This document shows, piece after piece, positions 30,649 to 41,044 of a stretch of DNA of 64,000 bases (its first letter is position 1; each line of letters begins with the position of its first letter). The notes beneath the pieces are model-generated. The model was not told the origin of the DNA. It was given only the letters and a program-made list of their open reading frames with translations, and did no database searches. The stretch is from Brevundimonas sp. (GTDB lineage: Bacteria > Pseudomonadota > Alphaproteobacteria > Caulobacterales > Caulobacteraceae). The DNA is taken from contig NZ_JAIYCP010000015.1 of the NCBI RefSeq assembly GCF_027487935.1, positions 62,001 through 126,000 on the forward strand, in the 5' to 3' direction. The position numbers and the translations under genes were made by a program.

Positions 30649-31542
30649 CTATTCCGACGCTGCGGCCTTCATGTCGCGATAGGCCGCCGAGAACGGCGCA
30701 TAGACGACCGCGACCTGCAGGGCCGACATCACCGAATTGATCAGGATCCAGGCGGCGATCGCCGGCCAGGCCGCCTGGAGAATGACCTGAAGGCTCTCGT
30801 CTTCCAGACCCTCCAGCGCCGTCATCCCGCCGGTTGCCATTTCCAGCGGCATGGCGACCAAAGAGCCGAGCAGCCCGACGACCATGCTCAGGAACCAGGC
30901 CAGCAGCGCCATACCCAGCAGCGGCCAGAAACGCCCCTTGGTGACACCGAAGGAGTCGAAGATCGCGATCCGCCGCTCGGCCATGGTGATCGGGATCGCA
31001 AGGCTCAGGCGCACGGACAGCCAGGCGAACAGGGCGATGGCCCCGAGGACCAGCAGCACCACCAGAAGCCAAAGCGCCGGGGCCTCAGCAGCGACCGTCA
31101 TACCGACCGCCACGCCGATCAGCCCGCTCAGGACGAATATCAGAGCCATAAAGACGAGGAACAGAACCACGGACACCACCAGGACCCGGACCTCGTCCAT
31201 GCCGAGGCGCAGATAGCCGAAGGCGCTCTCCCCAGGCCGCAGGACCGCGCGCGCTACGGCGGCATAGATCATGGCGCTGGCAATCAGACTGACCGGCAGC
31301 AGAACCGCGAACAGCAGACCCATCATCTGGAACAGGGGCGCGAAATCCTCCATCGTCGGGGTCGCGCCGGACTGCTCAAGCTGTTCGGTCGCCGTGACGA
31401 AACCGATCAGGGACGGGCCGATCATGGCGAAGGCCGCGACCATGATCGCCGCATAGAACAGGGACCAGAACACCAGGGTCAGCGGCTGCCGCCGCACCAC
31501 CCTGAAGCCCTCGAACACAGCATCTGTCGCTGAAAACGCCAT
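30649..31542 (-). CDS. Multi-pass membrane protein, paralog of 31608-32540
   Basis: A 297-residue protein with about six transmembrane segments, starting MAFSATDAVFEGFRVVRRQP. A conserved mid-protein motif, RPGESAFGYLRLGMDEVRVL, is shared with the next gene as RPRETAFFSLRLGMDELRVA, and the SVRLSLAIP / ARVSLIAS stretches also match. It therefore arose by tandem duplication. The layout recalls the membrane domain of glycerophosphodiester phosphodiesterases without a catalytic domain. Function unknown. Confidence 0.75.
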   Translation of the reverse strand: MAFSATDAVFEGFRVVRRQPLTLVFWSLFYAAIMVAAFAMIGPSLIGFVTATEQLEQSGATPTMEDFAPLFQMMGLLFAVLLPVSLIASAMIYAAVARAVLRPGESAFGYLRLGMDEVRVLVVSVVLFLVFMALIFVLSGLIGVAVGMTVAAEAPALWLLVVLLVLGAIALFAWLSVRLSLAIPITMAERRIAIFDSFGVTKGRFWPLLGMALLAWFLSMVVGLLGSLVAMPLEMATGGMTALEGLEDESLQVILQAAWPAIAAWILINSVMSALQVAVVYAPFSAAYRDMKAAASE

Positions 31543-31607
31543 CGAATCCTCCCGCCCGACTGTCGGGCTACCCTAGCTCATCCCGTGGGCTGTGCGCACG
31601 GACCGCT

Positions 31608-32540
31608 TCAGTGACCCTCTTCCGCCGCCGGCGCTACCTCGGCGGACAACTGCCGACAGGCCGAAGCGAAGGGCGCAATGCTCAAGGTCACAATGACCCC
31701 GTGGAGCGCCGCGACGACAAGGCCGGCGAGCGTGACCCATGGCCAGTTGGCATTGAACAGGGCCGTCAGTGCCGTAACCGGGTTTTCCTCGATCGCCGTC
31801 AGGATACGCGACCAGTCCATACCGCCGGCCGCAGCCATAAAGACGGCCGAGCCGATGCCGACCAACAGGGCCTGCGCCACCAGCATGATCAGGACAAGGA
31901 CCAGCATCATGCCGAACAGCGCACCCGTCCGGCCGCGGCCCAGTTTCCAGCCCTGTTCGAAGGCGAAGGTCCGGTGCAGGACGCTGGCCGATGCGATCAG
32001 GCTGACCCGCGCCGTACCAAGCCAGATCGCCAGAACGAAGCCGAGGCAAAGGGCCACAATGATCAGCCAGTTGTAGGGCTCACCCAGGCCCCAGGTCGCA
32101 AACCCGATCCCGACGCCCAACAGAACAAAGACCAGGGCTCCCAGACAGATGCCCACAGTCAATGCCAAACCGACGACCGCGACCCTCAGTTCGTCCATTC
32201 CGAGCCGCAAGGAGAAGAAGGCGGTTTCGCGGGGCCGAACGACGGCACGCATGACCGCCGTATAGACGACCACCATCACGACCAGCTGCACGAGATTCAG
32301 CAGCGACGATATGTCCTGAACCTGCGCCATGTCGGCCATCATGGCGTTATGGACCTGTTCGGGATCGGACATGCCTGAAGCCATCGAGGCGAACATCCCG
32401 CCCAGCATCGGCAGGACCAATGCCAGGCTCGCCACCGAGGGCACCGCCATAAGCAGCCCCCAGACCAACACAGCAAACGGCCGTCGCCGGACAAGGCCAA
32501 AGCCCTCGCCGATCGCCGTTCCAATCGAAAATCGTGCCAT
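31608..32540 (-). CDS. Multi-pass membrane protein, paralog of 30649-31542
   Basis: A 310-residue protein starting MARFSIGTAIGEGFGLVRRR, with about six transmembrane segments and the RPRETAFFSLRLGMDELRVA motif. It is first of the two-gene tandem, with a 65-base gap to its paralog, so the pair is probably co-transcribed. It diverges from trmFO. No enzymatic motif is visible. Confidence 0.75.
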   Translation of the reverse strand: MARFSIGTAIGEGFGLVRRRPFAVLVWGLLMAVPSVASLALVLPMLGGMFASMASGMSDPEQVHNAMMADMAQVQDISSLLNLVQLVVMVVVYTAVMRAVVRPRETAFFSLRLGMDELRVAVVGLALTVGICLGALVFVLLGVGIGFATWGLGEPYNWLIIVALCLGFVLAIWLGTARVSLIASASVLHRTFAFEQGWKLGRGRTGALFGMMLVLVLIMLVAQALLVGIGSAVFMAAAGGMDWSRILTAIEENPVTALTALFNANWPWVTLAGLVVAALHGVIVTLSIAPFASACRQLSAEVAPAAEEGH

Positions 32541-32603
32541 CCCAGCCTCCCCAAGCCTGACACCAATCTAGCCCCTTTCCTCCGTCCCCGCTAGAAGCCG
32601 CCC

Positions 32604-34013
32604 ATGACGGACACTCTCAAGCCCATCCACGTTATCGGCGGCGGCCTCGCCGGCTCCGAGGCCGCCTGGCAGATCGCCGAGGCCGGCGTGCCCGTGGTCC
32701 TGCACGAGATGCGCGGCGTGCCGGGCGTGAAGACCGATGCCCACAACACGGACGGGCTTGCGGAACTGGTCTGTTCCAACTCCTTCCGCTCCGACGACTG
32801 GGAGCATAACGCCGTCGGACTGCTGCACGCCGAGATGCGGGCGCTGGACTCCCTCATCATGGCCTGCGGCGATGCTCATCAGGTCCCCGCGGGCGGTGCC
32901 CTCGCCGTCGACCGCGACGGCTTCTCCCAGGCCGTAACGGCGAAGCTGGAGGCCCACCCGCTCGTCACCATCGTCCGTGAGGAGATCGCCGGCCTGCCGC
33001 CCGAAGACTGGGACAATGTCATCGTCGCCACCGGCCCCCTGACCTCCCCGGCCCTGGCCGCCGCCATCCTCGACCTGACCGGCGAGGATGCCCTCAGCTT
33101 CTTCGACGCCATTGCCCCCATCGTCCACGCCGACAGCATCGATTTCGACATCGCCTGGCGGCAGTCCCGCTACGACAAGGAAGGCCCCGGCGGCGACGCA
33201 GCCGCCTATGTCAACTGCCCCATGGACAAGGCGCAGTACGAGGCCTTCATCGACGCCCTGCTGAACGGCCCCAAGGCCGAGTTCAAGGAATGGGAGAACG
33301 TCCCCTATTTCGACGGCTGCCTGCCCATCGAGGTCATGGCCGAGCGCGGCCGCGAGACCCTGCGCCACGGCCCGATGAAGCCCGTCGGCCTGACCAATCC
33401 GCGCGACCCCATGGTCAAGTCCCATGCCATCGTCCAGCTGCGCCAGGACAATGCGCTCGGCACCCTGTTCAACATGGTCGGCTTCCAGACCAAGCTGAAA
33501 CACGGGGCCCAGGCCGAGGTCTTCCGCATGATCCCCGGCCTGCAGGACGCCCAGTTCGCCCGCCTCGGCGGCCTGCACCGCAACACCTTCCTGAACTCGC
33601 CCAAACTGCTCGACCGCCAGCTCCGCCTCAAGGCCATGCCGCGCCTGCGCTTCGCCGGACAGGTCACCGGCGTCGAGGGCTATGTCGAGAGCGCCGCCAT
33701 GGGGCTGCTGACCGGCCGCCTCGCCGCCGCGGAACGTCTGGCCAAGGCAGGTCTGGGCCGCCCGCTGGAAGCCCCGCCGGCCCACACCGCCATGGGGGCC
33801 CTCGTCGAACATATCACCGGCGGCCACCTCGAAGGCCCCGGCGGCATCTCCAAATTCCAGCCGATGAACATCAACTACGGCCTCCTCCCCCCGCTCGAGG
33901 CCCCCAAGGTCGACGAGGCCGGCGTCAAGATACCCCTCAAGGAACGCGGGCGGGCCAAGAAGCGGCTGATGAGCATCCGGGCGCTCGAGGCGCTCAAGGC
34001 CTGGAGAGGCTGA
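32604..34013 (+). CDS. trmFO: Folate/FAD-dependent tRNA m5U54 methyltransferase TrmFO
   Basis: TrmFO methylates U54 of tRNA with methylenetetrahydrofolate as carbon donor and FAD as reductant. The 469-residue product begins with the FAD motif [14 protein letters not shown] (10-23), then CSNSFRSDD with Cys57, the family-specific HEMRG and GYVESAAMG segments, and near the C-terminus [10 protein letters not shown]. Overlaps the following GNAT gene by one base (TGATG). Its presence beside a TrmA-family gene (rlmD) does not imply redundancy, as that one is assigned to rRNA. Confidence 0.95.
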   Translation: MTDTLKPIHVIGGGLAGSEAAWQIAEAGVPVVLHEMRGVPGVKTDAHNTDGLAELVCSNSFRSDDWEHNAVGLLHAEMRALDSLIMACGDAHQVPAGGALAVDRDGFSQAVTAKLEAHPLVTIVREEIAGLPPEDWDNVIVATGPLTSPALAAAILDLTGEDALSFFDAIAPIVHADSIDFDIAWRQSRYDKEGPGGDAAAYVNCPMDKAQYEAFIDALLNGPKAEFKEWENVPYFDGCLPIEVMAERGRETLRHGPMKPVGLTNPRDPMVKSHAIVQLRQDNALGTLFNMVGFQTKLKHGAQAEVFRMIPGLQDAQFARLGGLHRNTFLNSPKLLDRQLRLKAMPRLRFAGQVTGVEGYVESAAMGLLTGRLAAAERLAKAGLGRPLEAPPAHTAMGALVEHITGGHLEGPGGISKFQPMNINYGLLPPLEAPKVDEAGVKIPLKERGRAKKRLMSIRALEALKAWRG

Positions 34014-34483
34014 TGCGCGACGGCATCCGCCGCGACGACCTGAACCATCCGGCCGTCCGGGCGTTGCTGGAGCTGCATCTGAGGGGCATGCAAGCCAACT
34101 CACCGCCCGGCTCTGTGTTTGCACTCGACCTTTCAGGCCTTCAGTCAGCCGATGTGGCCGTCTGGACCCGCTGGATCGACGGCGAGGCCGTCGGCATCGG
34201 CGCGCTGAAGCTTCTGGCCCCGGGGCTCGGGGAGATCAAGTCGATGCGCACCCACCCCGATCACCTTCGAAGGGGCGTAGCGGCAAGCCTGCTTGAGCGT
34301 ATCCTGCATGAAGCCCGGTTGATGGGTCTCGATCGCGTCAGTCTCGAAACCGGCAGCGGCCCGGCCTTCGAGCCGGCCCTGACTCTCTACAGGCGGCGCG
34401 GCTTCGCCAACGGTGAAGCCTTTGGCGACTATCAGGCCAGCCCCTTCAATCAGTTCCTCCATCTGGAGCTGGACCGCGCGTGA
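34013..34483 (+). CDS. GNAT family N-acetyltransferase
   Basis: A 156-residue protein with the GNAT acetyl-CoA-binding motif in HPDHLRRGVAASLLERILHEA and the C-terminal YRRRGFA segment. The substrate is unknown. The ATG at 34013 overlaps the trmFO stop, and its own stop overlaps the next gene (GTGA), so trmFO, this gene and the MpaB-like gene form one coupled operon. Confidence 0.85.
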   Translation: MRDGIRRDDLNHPAVRALLELHLRGMQANSPPGSVFALDLSGLQSADVAVWTRWIDGEAVGIGALKLLAPGLGEIKSMRTHPDHLRRGVAASLLERILHEARLMGLDRVSLETGSGPAFEPALTLYRRRGFANGEAFGDYQASPFNQFLHLELDRA

Positions 34484-35358
34484 TCCTCGAACCCGCCAAG
34501 GTCGCCATCCGCCGCCGGATCACCGAACTGTTCAATGACGCCTCGAAAGGCGAACGCCCCATCCTGCGCCGCGCCGATGCCCTGTTCGCGCCTGACTCCG
34601 TCGCCTGGCGCGTCAATGGCGACATCGTCACCATGATGATCGGCGGGGTCTCGGGCCTGCTGCTGCAGATGCTGCATCCGGCCGTGCTGGCCGGGGTCTG
34701 GGACCATTCGGACTTCCGCTCCGACATGCACGGGCGGCTTAGGCGCACGGCCAAATTCATCGCCGTCACCACCTATGACCATGCCGAATACGGCATCGCC
34801 GCCATCGACCGGGTGCGCAGCATCCACGACCGGATCGGCGGTGTCCTGCCGGACGGGACCCCCTACCGGGTCAGCGATCCCGCCCTGCTGGCCTGTGTCC
34901 ATGTCACCGAGGCGATCAGCTTCCTCAACGGCTGGATCCGTTACGCCGAGCCGGACATGCCTCTGGCCGACCAGGACCGCTATTTCGTCGAGATGGCCGT
35001 CGTCGCCGAGCGGCTCGGGGCCGATCCGATCCCGTACAACCGGGCTGCAGCCGAGGCCCTGATCCAGTCGATGCGCCCGGCGCTTCGTGCCGATGCCCGC
35101 ACCCGCGAGGTCGCCCAGCTGGTCCTCGGCCAGTCCGTCGGCGCGGCCGTGACCGACGCCGCCTCGGCCGTGATCATGCAGGCCGGCGTCGACCTCCTGC
35201 CCCACTGGGCAAGAACGATGCACGGATTGAAGACGCCGCCGGTCCCGGTCGTCCGGGCCGGCGCGCGGACCCTCGCCCGGACCCTCGCCTGGGCCTATGA
35301 CGGCTCGCCGAACCGTGAGGTCTGGCCGTCCGAGGTCATCGCCTGGCCGCGGGACTGA
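34480..35358 (+). CDS. Oxygenase MpaB family protein (DUF2236)
   Basis: A 292-residue protein with DUF2236 features: VSGLLLQMLHPAVLAGVWDHSDFR in the N-terminal half, TYDHAEYGIAAIDRVRSIHDRI, and WIRYAEPDMPLADQDRYFVEM. Relatives include heme-dependent latex-clearing proteins and the MpaB oxygenase; the conserved histidines and arginine could bind heme. The start is GTG at 34480, coupled to the GNAT stop. The substrate is unknown. No signal peptide. Confidence 0.8.
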   Translation: MILEPAKVAIRRRITELFNDASKGERPILRRADALFAPDSVAWRVNGDIVTMMIGGVSGLLLQMLHPAVLAGVWDHSDFRSDMHGRLRRTAKFIAVTTYDHAEYGIAAIDRVRSIHDRIGGVLPDGTPYRVSDPALLACVHVTEAISFLNGWIRYAEPDMPLADQDRYFVEMAVVAERLGADPIPYNRAAAEALIQSMRPALRADARTREVAQLVLGQSVGAAVTDAASAVIMQAGVDLLPHWARTMHGLKTPPVPVVRAGARTLARTLAWAYDGSPNREVWPSEVIAWPRD

Positions 35359-35376
35359 ACGGCAGCCCCAGCAGCC

Positions 35377-36012
35377 TCAAAGCCGGCCCCGGACCGAAGC
35401 GGCCACCAGTCCCAACCGTTTGACGAATTCGGGCGCATCCGGCCGCATCAGTGTGGCGACCGCGACGGCGGGGAAGGCCTCGACCGGCAGCCTCGCCAAC
35501 GCCCGGTTGGCCAGGGGCCTCAGCGCCCTGGCCTCGGCCGCTTGCCCCGTCTGCGACAGCCCCCGCACCCGCCCGGCCTCGACGACCGCCGCCTCATGCC
35601 CCGGCCCGGCCAGCACCCGCACGGCCGTCTGCATCGGTCCGACATAGAAGGCGTCCAGATCGTGCGGCTCGCCATGCACCCGGCCGATGTGCGCCGCGAT
35701 CAGGAAGTCAAAGGGGGCGCGGTCCAGACTGTGGCGTGCCACCACATCCGTCAGCGCTTCCAGCACCGGATGGCCCTTGCGCGCAATCCCGGCGAAGACG
35801 CCGTCCAGCTGCTCGCGCCACCAGACGTAACGCATCTCGGCGAGCAGGGGCTGGGTCACCCGCGCGGGGATCGCCATCAGCTCGGCCTCGAAGGCATAGA
35901 GGACGATCAGGTCCGCGCGCAGCCGTCCATCGGCCACGAAGCGGCTGGACAGCCACCGGTCAATGTCGGCGGCCCGGACCTGTTCGTCGAGGGTTGTCGC
36001 CGGATCAGCCAA
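35377..36012 (-). CDS. Squalene/phytoene synthase-like protein, NDUFAF6-type
   Basis: A 211-residue protein of the trans-isoprenyl diphosphate synthase fold with FEAELMAIPARVTQPLLAEMRYVWWREQLD. The two Asp-rich motifs (DxxxD) needed for prenyl-diphosphate chemistry are not seen in standard form, and the protein is shorter than true synthases, so a non-catalytic role like NDUFAF6 in complex I assembly is more probable. Its start overlaps the PuuD-like stop by 8 bases. NDUFA12 at 51766 is another complex-I-related gene in this window. Confidence 0.7.
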   Translation of the reverse strand: MADPATTLDEQVRAADIDRWLSSRFVADGRLRADLIVLYAFEAELMAIPARVTQPLLAEMRYVWWREQLDGVFAGIARKGHPVLEALTDVVARHSLDRAPFDFLIAAHIGRVHGEPHDLDAFYVGPMQTAVRVLAGPGHEAAVVEAGRVRGLSQTGQAAEARALRPLANRALARLPVEAFPAVAVATLMRPDAPEFVKRLGLVAASVRGRL

Positions 36013-36622
36013 ACAGCGTCTGGTACATCGCCATCGAGGTCAGCATGGGCAGCGACAGCAGCAGATTGGTGCGGCTTGCCAGCATGGCGACCCGGGCGGC
36101 CTTGGCCTTGGCGTCGTCGTCCACGACCACAATGCCCAGGGCGCGCTTCTGGTTCGGCCAGATGATGCCCCAGACGTTCAGGAACATGATGACGGCCAGC
36201 CAGATGCCCACGCCCATCAGGGTGAAACCCTTCTGGTCCTCGGTCAGACCGCCGGCGAAACCGAAGCTCAGGACCTCGGCGGCATAGGCATGCCCGCGCG
36301 CCAGCATGACACCCAGACCGGCCACCACGGTCACCAGCGCCGACCAACGGAACCAGAACAGGGCCTCAGGCGCGATATGTTTGCCGATCGCCGGCTTCAG
36401 CTCGGCGGGGATGTTGGGCATGACCCGGATCTGGACGAAGTTGAAATAGTACAGCAGGCCGATCCAGAGGATGCCGGCGACGACGTGCACCCAGCGCAGC
36501 GCAGCCTGCCAGAAGATGTCACCGAAACCGCCCGACACCTGGCCGAAGGCGAGGACCATACCCAGGGCCAGAGCGAGGCTCAGCAGGATGGTGGTGCGAA
36601 AGTTCGAAAGCAGCTTGCCCAT
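36005..36622 (-). CDS. PuuD/Urate_ox_N-like membrane protein
   Basis: A 205-residue membrane protein with about four transmembrane segments. WVHVVAGILWIGLLYYFNFVQ carries a histidine typical of b-type heme sites, and MFLNVWGIIWPNQKRA is characteristic of the Urate_ox_N (PuuD) domain. True PuuD urate hydroxylases add a C-terminal cytochrome c domain, absent here. Annotated PuuD in many alphaproteobacteria is this short form, whose activity is not established. It precedes the NDUFAF6-like gene with overlap. Confidence 0.7.
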   Translation of the reverse strand: MGKLLSNFRTTILLSLALALGMVLAFGQVSGGFGDIFWQAALRWVHVVAGILWIGLLYYFNFVQIRVMPNIPAELKPAIGKHIAPEALFWFRWSALVTVVAGLGVMLARGHAYAAEVLSFGFAGGLTEDQKGFTLMGVGIWLAVIMFLNVWGIIWPNQKRALGIVVVDDDAKAKAARVAMLASRTNLLLSLPMLTSMAMYQTLFG

Positions 36623-36703
36623 GGTCCGCCCCTCCCCGGGCGATTCGTTGAAGCGGCACCATAGACGCGGGCGCGAATTCGGCCAACGCCCCGGGCGGGC
36701 CAG

Positions 36704-36832
36704 AGTGGCGAGTGGCTAGTGGCTAGTCGTTAGTAGCCACTGATCACCCGATGTCAGTCAGAGCAAGGGCGACCCGGACCGCGCCACCGCACAGGTCCCG
36801 CCTGGCCACTAGCCACTAGCCACTAACCACTC
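36704..36832. repeat. Heptad-arm inverted-repeat element, copy B
   Basis: The left arm (36704-36738) is five heptads, the last two diverged (AGTCGTT, AGTAGCC). The right arm (36804-36832) is about four units of CCACTAG/CCACTAA. The core holds AAGGGCGACCCGGACCGCGC, which matches the core of copy A with substitutions and in the same orientation. It begins 6 bases after the secF stop on the minus strand. Confidence 0.85.
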
Positions 36833-36837
36833 AAAGC

Positions 36838-37809
36838 CTACGGCCGCGACGCCATACCCAGTTTGACCGGCTTCAGGTCGTCCTGGTCGCGGGTGCCGCG
36901 CTTGACCCCCCACAGCAGGATGATCGGCGCGCCGACGTAGATCGACGAATAGGTGCCGCAGATGATGCCGAACATCAGGGCGATCGAGAAACCATACAGG
37001 GCGGGCCCACCGAAATAGGCCAGGGCCGCCAGCACCATCACCGCCGTGAAGCCGGTGATGATCGTCCGGGTCAGGATCTCGTTGATGGTCAGGTCGATCA
37101 CCTCACGAAGGGGCATCGTCTTGTACTTGCGCAGGTTCTCACGCAGGCGGTCGAAGACCACGACCGTGTCGTTCATCGAATAGCCGATAACGGTCAGGAT
37201 GGCGGCGACCATGTTGAGGCTGAACTCCAGCCGCAACAGCACAATCAGGCCGAAGACCAGGATCACGTCATGCAAGAGACCGGCGACGGCTCCGAACCCG
37301 AACTGGGGCTCGAACCGGAACCAGATATAGCCGAACATCAGGACGATGGCCGCGCCCAGGGCCATCAGGCCCGAGCTGAACAACTCGCCCGAAACCTTGG
37401 ACCCGACCACGCTGACGCCGGAATAGCTGACTTCGCCGACGGCTGCCGTGATCGCCGACTGCACGCGCTCGACCACCTGGGCCTGGGGCTCGTCCTCCGG
37501 CACCTGGAATTTGACCATCGCGCTGGCGTCGTTGTCGATACCCTGAACATTGACGTCACCGAGTCCGAGACCGTCGACCGCATGGCGGACGGCCTCAAGG
37601 TCAAGGGTCTCACCGGCGGGCTTGGTCAGCTCCATCACGGCACCGCCGCGGAAGTCGATACCCAGGCTCAGGCCCGGCTTGAACACCCCGACCAGCGACG
37701 CGATCACCAGCACGGCCGAAAGCACGGCCGCATATTTGGCGAACGAGACGAATTTCAGGTCCGTCTTGATCGGAAGCACTTTGATGAGAGGCCATCCACG
37801 CATCGCCAT
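36838..37809 (-). CDS. secF: Protein translocase subunit SecF
   Basis: A 323-residue RND-type membrane protein that works with SecD to pull preproteins through SecYEG with the proton gradient. Features are GIDFRGGAVMEL (the D2 motif near residue 50), a periplasmic domain, and six transmembrane segments including GYSMNDTVVVFDRLRENLRKYK. The start ATG at 37809 overlaps the secD stop by one base (TGATG). A heptad-arm repeat begins directly after its stop codon. Confidence 0.97.
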   Translation of the reverse strand: MAMRGWPLIKVLPIKTDLKFVSFAKYAAVLSAVLVIASLVGVFKPGLSLGIDFRGGAVMELTKPAGETLDLEAVRHAVDGLGLGDVNVQGIDNDASAMVKFQVPEDEPQAQVVERVQSAITAAVGEVSYSGVSVVGSKVSGELFSSGLMALGAAIVLMFGYIWFRFEPQFGFGAVAGLLHDVILVFGLIVLLRLEFSLNMVAAILTVIGYSMNDTVVVFDRLRENLRKYKTMPLREVIDLTINEILTRTIITGFTAVMVLAALAYFGGPALYGFSIALMFGIICGTYSSIYVGAPIILLWGVKRGTRDQDDLKPVKLGMASRP

Positions 37810-39407
37810 CACTCCGCGATCGGCAGTTTTTTGGGTTTGGCGAGCTTCAGCCACCAGGCCAGTCCGACCTGGGCCACCAGCACCGCCGACAGCATCGAGG
37901 TGAAGACACCGATGGTCAGGGTCCATGCGAAACCTCGCACCGGACCCGCGCCGAAGATGAACATGATAAGCGCCGCCACCAGTGTGGTCAGGTTGGCGTC
38001 GATGATCGTGCCCATGGCCTTGTTGAAGCCTGCATCCAGCGAAGCGATGACCGAACGCCCGGCCCGCGCCTCGTCCCGCATTCGCTCATAGATCAGCACA
38101 TTGGCGTCCACCGCCACGGCGAAGGTCAGGATCAGACCGGCGATGCCGGGCAGGGTCAGGGTCGCCCCGGTGAAGGACATGGCGGCCACAATCAGCAGGC
38201 CGTTCAGCAGCAGGCCGACCACGGAAATCCCGCCGAACAAGCCCCCATAGGCCAGGAACATGAACACCACGATGATCGTGAAGCCGATCATGGTCGACAG
38301 CTTGCCTGCGGCAACGGCATCCGCACCGAGCTCAGCGGTCACCGTCCGCCGCTCCTCGACCTTCAACGGGGCCGGAAGGGCACCGCCGTTCAGCAGGTTC
38401 ACCATTTCCGAGGCCTGCTCGATGGTGAAACTGCCCTCGATGATGCCGGAGCCGCCGGTGATGGCGCTGTTGATGCGCGGGGCCGAGATCACCTTGCCGT
38501 CCAGGATGATGGCAAAGGGGCGACCGATATTGGCTGCGGTGGCCTCGCCGAAGCGTCGGGCGCCGGCACCGTCGAAGCGGAAGCCGATGGCGGTCTGGTT
38601 GGCCTGGTCCGTCGTCACCTCGGCCTTGGTCAGGTTCTCGCCCGACACCAGTATGCGGCGCTTGACCAGATAGAAGGCCTGACCGGTATCCGGCGCGCCG
38701 GGGATCAGTTCCGAGTCAGGCGGGACGGCGCCGGCCATGGCATCCTGGACCGAGTTCTCGACATCGACCATCTGGAAGGTCAGCTGGGCCGTCTGGCCGA
38801 TCACCCGCTCCAGCTGGGCGGGATCGCTCTCCCCGGGGGCCTGGACGACGATGCGATCGCTGCCCTGCCGGGTGATCGACGGCTCACGCGTGCCCAGGCT
38901 GTCGATCCGGCGACGCACCACCTCGATCGACTGGGTGACGGCGTCCGCTCCCATCGATGCCATGGCCTGCTCGCTGTAGGCGTAACGGACGCGATCGGCC
39001 CCCTGACGCTGCACCACCCGGTCCACGACGCCGCTCTGATTGGCCTGGGTCAGGACGCGCATCGACTGAATGGCCAGATCCATCTGGCCGGGGTCGGCGA
39101 GCGTCACAATCACCCCGGCCGGCTCACGCGCAATGCTCAGGACCCCGACCCGGGCCTCGGCCAGCACCGTCCGGGCGTCTTCGCCCAGGTTGGCCAGCCG
39201 CTTCTCGCGCATGGCCGGAACATCGACTTCCAGAAGCAGGTACGAGCCGCCCTGCAGGTCGAGCCCGAGGTTGAGCCCACTCTTGGGCAGCCAGCCGGGC
39301 AAGGCCGCGCGCTGATCGGCGGTCAGCAGGTTCGGATAGCTGAACAGCAGGCCGAACAGCAGGGACAGGACAAGAAGGACGACCTTCCAGCGCGACAGAT
39401 GGATCAT
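37809..39407 (-). CDS. secD: Protein translocase subunit SecD
   Basis: A 532-residue partner of SecF. The N-terminal anchor (MIHLSRWKVVLLVLSLLFGL) is followed by the P1 periplasmic domain beginning LNLGLDLQGGSYLLLEVD. The C-terminal five transmembrane segments contain FAVAVDANVLIYERMRDEAR, a SecD hallmark. It lies between yajC and secF in the normal yajC-secD-secF order, 30 bases after yajC. Confidence 0.97.
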   Translation of the reverse strand: MIHLSRWKVVLLVLSLLFGLLFSYPNLLTADQRAALPGWLPKSGLNLGLDLQGGSYLLLEVDVPAMREKRLANLGEDARTVLAEARVGVLSIAREPAGVIVTLADPGQMDLAIQSMRVLTQANQSGVVDRVVQRQGADRVRYAYSEQAMASMGADAVTQSIEVVRRRIDSLGTREPSITRQGSDRIVVQAPGESDPAQLERVIGQTAQLTFQMVDVENSVQDAMAGAVPPDSELIPGAPDTGQAFYLVKRRILVSGENLTKAEVTTDQANQTAIGFRFDGAGARRFGEATAANIGRPFAIILDGKVISAPRINSAITGGSGIIEGSFTIEQASEMVNLLNGGALPAPLKVEERRTVTAELGADAVAAGKLSTMIGFTIIVVFMFLAYGGLFGGISVVGLLLNGLLIVAAMSFTGATLTLPGIAGLILTFAVAVDANVLIYERMRDEARAGRSVIASLDAGFNKAMGTIIDANLTTLVAALIMFIFGAGPVRGFAWTLTIGVFTSMLSAVLVAQVGLAWWLKLAKPKKLPIAE

Positions 39408-39437
39408 GCGGGCGTCCCCGGACCTTTCAGGACGATA

Positions 39438-39755
39438 TCAGGACTTGGCGATGGTCTTGGTGTCGTTGGCGGCCACCCCGGTGCGATCGCGCACCTGGGT
39501 GATCATCTGCTTGACCACGGCCACGTTCACGCCCTGGGCGATCTCGACCATGGCCTGCTCGGCCTCGACGCGGGTGATCTTGCCGATCACGCCGTTCGAC
39601 AGCACCACCGTATCACCCCGCTTCAGGCCGGCGATCAGCGCCTGGTGGGCCTTCATCGCCTTCTGCTGCGGACGGATCAGCATGAAGTAGAACAGGATGA
39701 TCACGGGGACGAAGAAGATCAGGGTGCCGAAAGGCCCCGCCATAAGTTCCGCCAC
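39438..39755 (-). CDS. yajC: Preprotein translocase subunit YajC
   Basis: A 105-residue protein with one N-terminal transmembrane segment (TLIFFVPVIILFYFMLIRPQ) and the conserved RPQQKAMKAHQALIAGLKRGDTVVLSNGVIGKI. It associates with SecDF and the holotranslocon. First gene of the secDF operon. Confidence 0.95.
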   Translation of the reverse strand: MAELMAGPFGTLIFFVPVIILFYFMLIRPQQKAMKAHQALIAGLKRGDTVVLSNGVIGKITRVEAEQAMVEIAQGVNVAVVKQMITQVRDRTGVAANDTKTIAKS

Positions 39756-39872
39756 GATAGTCTCCGAATACGTTTGGGGCCGCTCAATGCGACCCTTGAA
39801 AATGAGGCGCGGAAACTAGGGTGCGCTGCGTCACATTGCAACGCGACCTGTGCTCGCGGGCCTCGCGGGACG

Positions 39873-40940
<1,068 letters not shown>

Positions 40941-41044
40941 GTCGTCTCCCGCCGCTCGCCGCCGACCCCGTGTGCCTCGACCACCGATTCCAGCCAACCC
41001 GTCAAAGGGCGCGAAAGTTGGGCGGGAAGGTTAACGGGGTATGG

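Noticed and set aside
34480..35358. MpaB-like gene as part of a mobile cassette
   Set aside because: It is translationally coupled to trmFO and a GNAT gene with uniform codon use and no repeats or integrase nearby.
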